Shown: positions 1-3,898 of the stretch, piece after piece
Layout of the letters: the number at the start of each line of letters is the position of its first letter
How positions within the stretch are numbered: position 1 is the first letter of the stretch
Assembly (NCBI GenBank): GCA_023424585.1
Contig: JAFADT010000049.1
Coordinates: 1-6,093, forward strand
DNA length: 6,093 bases
Direction of reading: 5' to 3'
Source: Pseudomonadota bacterium
GTDB taxonomy: Bacteria; Myxococcota; Myxococcia; Myxococcales; Myxococcaceae
Made by a program: the position numbers and the translations under genes
Notes under the pieces: model-generated
Databases searched by the model: none
Seen by the model: only the letters and a program-made list of their open reading frames with translations
Told to the model about the DNA's origin: nothing

Positions 1-733
1 GCTCCAGGCGCTCCACGGCCTCACGCACGATGCGCACCGACAGCTCCGTGCCGTGCGTGCCGCCACCATCGCGGTACGTGCGCCCGTCCGCGTCCGCCAG
101 GTACGGCGGATTCGCCATGATCAAATCGAACCGGCCGGACACGTCCCGCAGCAGGTCCGAGTGCACCACCTGGACGCCCTGCGCGCCGTTCAGCCTCGCG
201 TTCACCCGCGAGAACACCAGCGCCTCCGGATTCAAGTCCGCGAGCACGACCTCCGTGCTCCTCGCCGCCACCGAAAGGCCGCCTGCCCCCGAGCCACACC
301 CCAGGTCCACCGCGCGCTGGAAACTGCCCGGCACCCGCTGGAGCAACGCGCAGAACCGGTAGGTGTCCGGCCCGAAGAACACCGCGTCCCTGTCCGACGT
401 GGGCCACGCCGAATGCACATACAGCCCCGGCCCCAGGCTGGAGAACCGCACCCGGCTCCGGTGCGTCCCGTCCCCGCAATCCACCAGCGCGCCCGACGCC
501 TCCAGCAACTCCACCATCCGGGGCTCCAGCACGCCCGGCCCGAAGGGGCGACTCCACCCGAACACGTCCCGGACCGAATGCGCCACCTTCGCCTCCGGCC
601 GCGCGTTCACCCGCCGGTGCGTCTCCGGCGTCACCGTCGTGAAGGCATACCCCGAGGCACGCAGGAGCTCGCCCAGCGCCACCAGCGCGGCCTCCCTCGC
701 CTCCATGGCTCCGTGCCCATCACCACCATCCAC
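1..733 (-). CDS. Class I SAM-dependent methyltransferase with NPPY motif (partial, 3' end outside window)
   Basis: The frame is open from the left edge to an in-frame TGA at 761-763. I chose GTG at 731-733 because AAGGGA lies six bases upstream; the alternative is ATG at 704-706, nine codons later, with a poorly spaced GGAG. Counting from that ATG, 235 residues are visible. Residues 1 to about 110 form an N-terminal domain I do not recognise. VFFGPDTYRF at 109-118 leads into the catalytic domain, with SAM-binding motif I DLGCGSG at 134-140, acidic motif ADLNPEAL at 156-163 and NPPY at 199-202. NPPY is typical of PrmC/PrmB-type glutamine N-methyltransferases and N6-adenine methyltransferases, so an amino-group substrate in a protein or RNA is likely, but which one cannot be read from the sequence. 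It follows the Nudix gene after 103 bases on the same strand and may be the last gene of that unit. Confidence 0.87.
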   Translation of the reverse strand, partial: MDGGDGHGAMEAREAALVALGELLRASGYAFTTVTPETHRRVNARPEAKVAHSVRDVFGWSRPFGPGVLEPRMVELLEASGALVDCGDGTHRSRVRFSSLGPGLYVHSAWPTSDRDAVFFGPDTYRFCALLQRVPGSFQRAVDLGCGSGAGGLSVAARSTEVVLADLNPEALVFSRVNARLNGAQGVQVVHSDLLRDVSGRFDLIMANPPYLADADGRTYRDGGGTHGTELSVRIVREAVERLE

Positions 734-836
734 GTCGCGTCCCTTCGTAGGGTCTGCCCCTCAACGTGGGACCTCCCCTCGGAGGCGACAAGGCATCCTC
801 CCGCCCAGCCCGTCCGACTGCCCGGGCCCCCGGGGC
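734..836 (-). other. Short gap between Nudix and methyltransferase genes, with possible hairpins
   Basis: On the minus strand, GC-rich inverted sequence built on CCCGGG follows the Nudix stop codon directly, and further on GGAGG and CCTCC tracts could pair in two alternative ways before the methyltransferase start. There is no T-run, so a classical intrinsic terminator is not supported. The gap could simply be an intra-operon spacer or hold a weak internal promoter. No -10/-35 pair stood out. Confidence 0.3.
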
Positions 837-1460
837 TCAGCGCCCGGCAGGCGAGGGAGCGTCCAGGAGCCCCTGGACGCCCGGCACCTCCACCACGAAC
901 TGCAGGAAGTTGCGCAGGATGCGCCCCGTGGCCCCCCAGATGACGTGCTCCCCGTGCGTGTAGAAGTGCACGTCGTGCTCGATCCCCTCCCACAGGTGCC
1001 GCTCCACGCGGAGGATGGAGGGGTCCAGCAGGCGCGCCAGCGGCACCTCCAACACCAGGTCCACCTCCATCGGGTTGGGCACGTACCTCCCATCTCCCGG
1101 GATGACCCCCACGTAGGGGCGGATGCGGTACGCGGACGTGGTGGGCGTCTCATCCAGCAGGCCCAGCACGCGCACGTGGGCGCGCGAGATGCCCAGCTCC
1201 TCCTCCGTCTCGCGCAGCGCCGTCTCCAGCGGCGTGACGTCCCGCGCCTCCTGGCCGCCGCCCGGGTACGCATACTGCCCCGCGTGCGTGCGCAGGGTGG
1301 CGGGCCGCCGGGTGAAGACCATGTGGGGCACGCCGTCCCGCTCGAACAGGGGCACCAGCACCGCGGCCTCCCGCAGCGCCCGGCCCTTCCACTCGAAGGT
1401 CTGCGCGGGCCTGGCCGTCAGCCGCGTCTCCAGCGCATCGAACAGGGCCTGCACACGCAC
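837..1460 (-). CDS. Nudix hydrolase, CoA pyrophosphatase (NudL/YeaB-like) family
   Basis: The 207-residue protein has the CoA-pyrophosphatase signature just before and within the Nudix box: FTRRPATLRTHAGQYAYPGG at 49-68, then R83-E84, E87-E88 and G90 of the RExxEExG core, whose glutamates bind the metal. The first glutamate of the general Nudix consensus (eight residues before R83) is Val75, a position also relaxed in this subfamily. Family members cleave CoA or its derivatives, including oxidised CoA, into 3',5'-ADP and (acyl-)phosphopantetheine, in the cytoplasm and dependent on Mg or Mn. The length is normal for the family. The start is GTG at 1458-1460: GGAGG at 1469-1473 sits eight bases upstream, while a second GTG two codons later is too far from it. 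It begins 14 bases after the uppP stop codon, so it is co-transcribed with uppP. Exact substrate is inferred from family only. Confidence 0.92.
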   Translation of the reverse strand: MRVQALFDALETRLTARPAQTFEWKGRALREAAVLVPLFERDGVPHMVFTRRPATLRTHAGQYAYPGGGQEARDVTPLETALRETEEELGISRAHVRVLGLLDETPTTSAYRIRPYVGVIPGDGRYVPNPMEVDLVLEVPLARLLDPSILRVERHLWEGIEHDVHFYTHGEHVIWGATGRILRNFLQFVVEVPGVQGLLDAPSPAGR

Positions 1461-1468
1461 GACCTCTC

Positions 1469-1473
1469 CCTCC
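1469..1473 (-). promoter_or_regulatory. Ribosome binding site of the Nudix gene, abutting the uppP stop codon
   Basis: GGAGG on the minus strand lies eight bases before the GTG start and one base beyond the uppP TGA (1475-1477). A ribosome terminating on uppP covers this site, which suggests coupled translation. This site decides the GTG at 1458-1460 as the start. Confidence 0.7.
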
Positions 1474-1474
1474 C

Positions 1475-2368
1475 TCAATCCGTGATCTGCTTCTCCACCG
1501 GCGGCTTCGTCGGGGCCTCCGGCGTCGCCAGGTTCTCCACGCCGGACATCGGCTTGAGGATGTTCGCCTGCAACAGCCCCAGGAGCAGCAACCCCAGCGC
1601 GATGCGGTACACCACGAACACCAAGGTGGTGCGCCGCTTCAAGAAGCTCAACAGCCACGCGATGGCCGCCATGCCCGACAGGAAGGCCACCAGCGTCCCC
1701 ACCACCAGCGCCAGTGTCGACGGACGCTCCGTGGCCTCCAGCAGGTGCTTCAGCTCGAAGATGCCCGCCAGCGTCGTCGCCGGGATGGACAGCAGGAACG
1801 AGTAGCGCGCCGCGTCCTCGCGCTTGAGCCCCAGCGACAGGCCGCCCGTGAGCGTCGTGCCGGAGCGCGACGAGCCCGGCACCAGCGCCAGCGCCTGCCA
1901 TAGGCCGATGAGGATGCCGTCCTTCCACGTCATGTCCGCCACGGTGCGCTGGTGCGACGCGCGCCTCTCCACGACGAACAGCACCACCGCCAGCACGATG
2001 AGGCTGCCCGCGATGATGTAGAGCGACCGGAACTGCGTCTCGATGAGCTTCTTGAACGCCAGCCCGCAGATGCCGATGGGCAGCGTGCCCACGCCCACGA
2101 ACCACGCGAGCCGCGCCTCCAGCGTGCCGAACGGGTCCCGCTTCACCAGGCCCACGACGAACGCCTTCACCAGCGCGACGATGTCCTTGCGGAAGTAGAT
2201 GAGCACCGCGGCCACCGTGCCCAGCTGGATGATGGCCGAGTACGCCGCGCCCGGGTCCGGCCAGCCGAACAGCTCCGGCGCGATGCGCAGGTGCGCGGTG
2301 GAGCTGATGGGCAGGAACTCCGTGAGACCCTGGACCAGACCCAGGACGATGGCTTCGAGCAGGCTCAT
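1475..2368 (-). CDS. uppP: Undecaprenyl-diphosphatase (UppP/BacA)
   Basis: This 297-residue integral membrane protein removes one phosphate from undecaprenyl diphosphate, regenerating the lipid carrier used for peptidoglycan and other envelope glycans; overproduction of the family gives bacitracin resistance. Both family signatures are intact: QGLTEFLPISSTAHL at 13-27, carrying catalytic Glu17 and His26, and PGSSRSGTT at 164-172, with the conserved Arg168. Several hydrophobic segments span the rest, for example around 44-59, 116-133 and near 230-270. Length is slightly above the usual 265-280 because of a polar Pro/Lys/Glu-rich tail of about 25 residues after the last membrane segment. ATG at 2366-2368 is chosen because the family begins with MSLLEAIVLGLVQGLTEFLP. 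No Shine-Dalgarno is visible before it; the upstream bases are pyrimidine-rich. It heads the unit with the Nudix gene and is divergent from the YchJ-like gene. Confidence 0.97.
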   Translation of the reverse strand: MSLLEAIVLGLVQGLTEFLPISSTAHLRIAPELFGWPDPGAAYSAIIQLGTVAAVLIYFRKDIVALVKAFVVGLVKRDPFGTLEARLAWFVGVGTLPIGICGLAFKKLIETQFRSLYIIAGSLIVLAVVLFVVERRASHQRTVADMTWKDGILIGLWQALALVPGSSRSGTTLTGGLSLGLKREDAARYSFLLSIPATTLAGIFELKHLLEATERPSTLALVVGTLVAFLSGMAAIAWLLSFLKRRTTLVFVVYRIALGLLLLGLLQANILKPMSGVENLATPEAPTKPPVEKQITD

Positions 2369-2495
2369 AAGGGGGCGTGGCCGCCAGGGATATGCCCTGC
2401 CCCCCTGCCCCGCAAGGGCGAAGGTTCCCCAGGCCCCCACCCGGGTCCGCCACCCGACCGTCCACACCGGGAACCCGGGTAGGCTGGGCCCCGCC
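2369..2495. promoter_or_regulatory. Divergent intergenic region between uppP and ychJ with short inverted repeats
   Basis: The 127 bases must hold promoters for both genes, but no convincing -35/-10 pair is readable in this GC-rich sequence. Visible structure: the self-complementary octamer ACCCGGGT twice (2439-2446 and 2473-2480), the 7-bp inverted pair GGTTCCC (2423-2429) and GGGAACC (2469-2475), and GGGATATGCCC at 2388-2398 close to the uppP start. These could be operators or chance GC-rich palindromes. Confidence 0.35.
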
Positions 2496-2969
2496 ATGCC
2501 CCCCGCCCCCCTGTGTCCCTGCTCCTCCGGCCAGCGCTACAAGCAGTGCTGCGCCCCCTTCCACAAAGGCGAGGCGGAGCCGCCCGACGCCGAGCGCCTC
2601 ATGCGCAGCCGCTACAGCGCCTTCGCCCTGCGCGACGCCGCCTACCTCTGGAAGACGCTCCACCCCCACCACCCGCTGAAGGCCCGTCCAGAAGCGGACG
2701 CCCTGCGCGAGCTGCGCGACTCCGCCCAGTCCCACCAGTACCCGGGGCTGGTGGTGCTGGGTCACCAGCCCCCGGACGCGTCGGGGCTCGCCCGCGTCCT
2801 CTTCTTCGCCAAGGTGTTCGAGAAGGGAAAGGACCGGTCCTTCGTGGAGCGCTCGGACTTCCGCCACGACGGCGCTGGCTGGCGCTACCTGGACGGCGTC
2901 CTCAAGCTGCCGCGCGAGCTGAAGGTCCCGCCGGAGTCCCTCACGCTCGACACCTTCCCCACGGACTGA
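2496..2969 (+). CDS. ychJ: YchJ family (UPF0225) SEC-C motif protein
   Basis: The 157-residue protein starts with a SEC-C zinc-binding motif: CPCSSGQRYKQCC at 7-19 gives ligands Cys7, Cys9, Cys18 and Cys19, followed by FHKGE. Next comes the conserved YchJ middle domain (NTF2-like fold), recognisable by LMRSRYSAFALRDAAYLWKT from residue 35 and the later FVERSDFRHDGAGWRYLDG stretch. The molecular function of the family is not established; SEC-C motifs in SecA bind zinc and contact SecB or ribosomes. E. coli YchJ carries a second SEC-C motif at its C-terminus; this protein lacks it and ends in a short plain tail. The ATG at 2496 is the only start that places the SEC-C motif at the N-terminus as in relatives; no strong ribosome binding site precedes it. 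It is transcribed alone, divergently from uppP, and faces the gspG gene across a non-coding gap. Confidence 0.92.
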   Translation: MPPAPLCPCSSGQRYKQCCAPFHKGEAEPPDAERLMRSRYSAFALRDAAYLWKTLHPHHPLKARPEADALRELRDSAQSHQYPGLVVLGHQPPDASGLARVLFFAKVFEKGKDRSFVERSDFRHDGAGWRYLDGVLKLPRELKVPPESLTLDTFPTD

Positions 2970-2976
2970 CGGCGCG

Positions 2977-3009
2977 GCCGCGAAGATTCCCCGTCAGGAG
3001 TTTCGCGGC
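2977..3009 (+). terminator. Stem-loop just after ychJ, possible transcription end
   Basis: GCCGCGAA (2977-2984) is perfectly complementary to TTCGCGGC (3002-3009), with a 17-base loop, starting eight bases after the ychJ stop codon. No T-tract follows, so it would be a 3'-end stabilising hairpin or a Rho-dependent end rather than a standard intrinsic terminator. It lies directly upstream of the candidate small RNA. Confidence 0.3.
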
Positions 3010-3021
3010 GCCCGCGTCCCT

Positions 3022-3154
3022 GGGCGTGCTGCCCGGCCGGAGAGGCCCTACACGCACCGGATAAGCTCCACCCACATGGGGCTCGCGGTTCGAACCCGCC
3101 TTGGCCTGATACGCCACCCAATCGCGGCTTCTCCACTCGGGCAGCACCCTTTTT
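3022..3154 (+). ncRNA. Candidate structured small RNA (6S-like architecture) ending in a T5 tract
   Basis: This non-coding stretch between convergent genes has outer arms GTGCTGCCCG (3026-3035) and CGGGCAGCAC (3138-3147), perfectly complementary over 10 bp. After a symmetric 3x3 internal loop, GGAGAGGCC (3039-3047) pairs with GGCTTCTCC (3126-3134) over 9 bp including one G-U. Inside lie a hairpin AGCTCC/GGGGCT (3064-3069 with 3078-3083, 6 bp including a U-G) and GCGG-TTCGAAC-CCGC (3085-3099). TTTTT at 3150-3154 directly after the closing stem favours the plus strand. A long interrupted closing stem, an open central region and inner hairpins recall 6S RNA, and bases around CCGGATA and GCTCGCGGTT resemble the E. 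coli 6S 5' bubble as I remember it. About 130 nt is shorter than typical 6S (about 180). Family assignment is inference; the base pairing is seen directly. No clear promoter is visible. Confidence 0.45.
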
Positions 3155-3164
3155 CCTCCTCGCG

Positions 3165-3572
3165 TCACTCCCGGGACCGCGCGTCCCGGTCGAGTGACGA
3201 GAGGTCCCGCTCATCTCCGTCGCCGCCCGGTGCGCCGTCCGCGCCCAGTGACACGAGGGCCGGCACGCCCCGGTCCAGCGTGTACACGGAGTCATGGCCC
3301 CACGGGTCGCGGGGCAGCTCCGGGAGGATGCGCTCCTCCACCAGCGCGCGCAGCCCCGCGGAGGTGTCCGGCATCCGGCCCTGCTTCATCGCGTACAGCT
3401 GGAGCGCCTGGCCCAGCGAGCGGAAGTCCAGCCCCACCCGCTGCCGCTTCGCCTGACCGAACTGCTCCAGCACCGTCACGCCCACGGCGGCGGCGATGAG
3501 CCCCAGGATGGTGACGACGACCATGATCTCCAACAGCGTCATGCCACGCTGACGTCGCTGCTTCGTGTCCAT
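3165..3572 (-). CDS. gspG: GspG-type major pseudopilin (type II secretion-like), stand-alone
   Basis: The 135-residue protein has a prepilin leader MDTKQRRQRG cut after Gly10, before MTLLEIMVVVTILGLIAAA, with the conserved Glu at mature position 5 and a single hydrophobic helix (about 11-35). The globular part shows GspG hallmarks: LGQALQLYAMKQGRMPDTSA around 53-72, LPRDPWG at 86-92 and LGADGAPGGDGDERDL at 109-124, whose aspartates correspond to the GspG calcium site. Known members form the periplasmic pseudopilus of type II secretion after cleavage and N-methylation by prepilin peptidase. ATG at 3570-3572 is preceded by GGAAAG six bases upstream and gives a normal short leader; an upstream ATG at 3660-3662 would give an atypical 40-residue leader. 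No other secretion gene is visible nearby, so it may be an orphan paralogue. It ends in a short charged tail. Confidence 0.9.
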   Translation of the reverse strand: MDTKQRRQRGMTLLEIMVVVTILGLIAAAVGVTVLEQFGQAKRQRVGLDFRSLGQALQLYAMKQGRMPDTSAGLRALVEERILPELPRDPWGHDSVYTLDRGVPALVSLGADGAPGGDGDERDLSSLDRDARSRE

Positions 3573-3583
3573 GTCTGTCTTTC
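3569..3583 (-). repeat. 15-bp direct repeat, copy 1, covering the gspG ribosome binding site and start
   Basis: GAAAGACAGACATGG on the minus strand includes the gspG start ATG. An identical copy sits exactly 90 bp upstream at 3659-3673. Confidence 0.75.
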
Positions 3584-3658
3584 CGACACGCCGGCGGCAC
3601 GGGCTGCGGACGGCGTGTCCCTCACGCTGGAGCCAGGGATGAAAGCCACCTCGAAAGC

Positions 3659-3673
3659 CCATGTCTGTCTTTC
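3659..3673 (-). repeat. 15-bp direct repeat, copy 2, upstream duplicate of the gspG start segment
   Basis: Same 15 bases as at 3569-3583, again with an ATG in the same place and in the gspG reading frame (90 bp = 30 codons). The sequence between the copies is open in that frame, so this ATG could start a longer gspG product with a 40-residue leader, but pseudopilin leaders of this type are short. Confidence 0.7.
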
Positions 3674-3721
3674 TGGCGAGGACGTCGCGGGCGATGCGCC
3701 ACCGTGTCGTGCCAACCCGCG

Positions 3722-3735
3722 CACCGCACGCGGTG
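3722..3735. promoter_or_regulatory. Palindrome, possible operator
   Basis: CACCGC-AC-GCGGTG is a perfect 6-bp inverted repeat with a two-base centre in the gspG leader region. It could be a regulator site or a small hairpin; GC-rich palindromes of this length occur by chance in such DNA. Confidence 0.2.
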
Positions 3736-3767
3736 AAGGGGCACGCGGACGGCAAGTGCGATCGCCG

Positions 3768-3786
3768 CCCCCACCCCACCCCCCCC
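3768..3786 (-). other. G-quadruplex-capable tract in the gspG upstream region
   Basis: The plus strand reads C5-A-C4-A-C8; the minus strand, which is the gspG sense strand, therefore reads G8-T-G4-T-G5. The G8 run can supply two G3 tracts, so four tracts with loops of one or two bases are available. It is about 195 bases upstream of the gspG start and downstream of the putative minus-strand promoter, so it would be in the transcript leader. Confidence 0.4.
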
Positions 3787-3821
3787 TTGCGCGTGAGGCG
3801 CCTGCCGCGATACACGCCCGC

Positions 3822-3850
3822 ATCGAATCGACTTTGCGAATCAATATCAA
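3822..3850 (-). promoter_or_regulatory. Possible sigma-70-type promoter for gspG (minus strand)
   Basis: On the minus strand TTGATA (3845-3850, five of six to TTGACA) is followed after 17 bases by TTCGAT (3822-3827, three of six to TATAAT). It overlaps the plus-strand promoter candidate, so the two neighbours may share one control region. The -10 match is weak. Confidence 0.25.
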
Positions 3851-3856
3851 CTTAGT
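3828..3856 (+). promoter_or_regulatory. Possible sigma-70-type promoter for the RCC1 lipoprotein operon
   Basis: TCGACT (3828-3833) and CTTAGT (3851-3856) are separated by 17 bases in the only AT-rich island of the region. Transcription would begin near 3863, leaving a leader of about 36 bases before the ATG at 3899. Matches to TTGACA/TATAAT are partial (four and three of six). Confidence 0.3.
3835..3849 (+). promoter_or_regulatory. Fur-box-like inverted repeat
   Basis: TGCGAAT-C-AATATCA fits the 7-1-7 Fur half-site model TGATAAT-N-ATTATCA at five of seven and six of seven positions. It falls inside the spacer of the plus-strand promoter candidate, where a bound repressor would block RNA polymerase. 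Iron control of the lipoproteins is inference only. Confidence 0.3.
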
Positions 3857-3887
3857 CAGCCGAAGCGGAAATCCGTGAACGGCCAGC

Positions 3888-3891
3888 GAGG
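3888..3891 (+). promoter_or_regulatory. Ribosome binding site of the first lipoprotein gene
   Basis: GAGG lies seven bases before ATG 3899-3901 and decides this start over GTG 3875 (no site upstream) and ATG 3917 (AAGG only two bases away). Confidence 0.55.
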
Positions 3892-3898
3892 CAGGTCC

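Larger units (their letters stand above)
3573..3898. other. Divergent intergenic region between gspG and the RCC1 lipoprotein gene
   Basis: I see no convincing gene in these 326 bases. From left to right they hold a duplicated segment at the gspG start side, a 14-bp palindrome at 3722-3735, a C-rich (minus-strand G-rich) tract at 3768-3786 and an AT-rich island at about 3821-3860 that probably carries the promoters for both neighbours. Each is described separately. Confidence 0.6.

Noticed and set aside
718..720. ATG as the methyltransferase start
   Set aside because: It is out of frame with the methyltransferase motifs; GTG 731-733 or ATG 704-706 are the only in-frame candidates before the stop at 761-763.
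363..1805. A 480-codon plus-strand open frame across the methyltransferase, Nudix gene and part of uppP
   Set aside because: It is antisense to three well-supported genes and shows no recognisable domain.
837..2867. A 676-codon open frame on the minus strand spanning the Nudix gene and the uppP region
   Set aside because: Only its last 207 codons are the Nudix gene; upstream it is an out-of-frame shadow of uppP with Gly/Ala/Arg/His-rich low-complexity translation. The uppP frame carries intact catalytic motifs.
3043..3108. Possible tRNA around TTCGAAC
   Set aside because: There is no D-arm, the T-stem has a mismatch, only five of seven acceptor pairs form and no CCA follows; the longer closing stem explains more bases.
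3660..3662. Upstream ATG as the gspG start
   Set aside because: It would give a 40-residue leader before the prepilin cleavage site, atypical for GspG; ATG 3570-3572 has the same upstream bases and a normal leader.
3695..3720. Sigma-54-like promoter (TTGGCACGACACGGTGGC) on the minus strand upstream of gspG
   Set aside because: The -24 GG is present, but the -12 GC is two bases too far and the TTGC element is missing.
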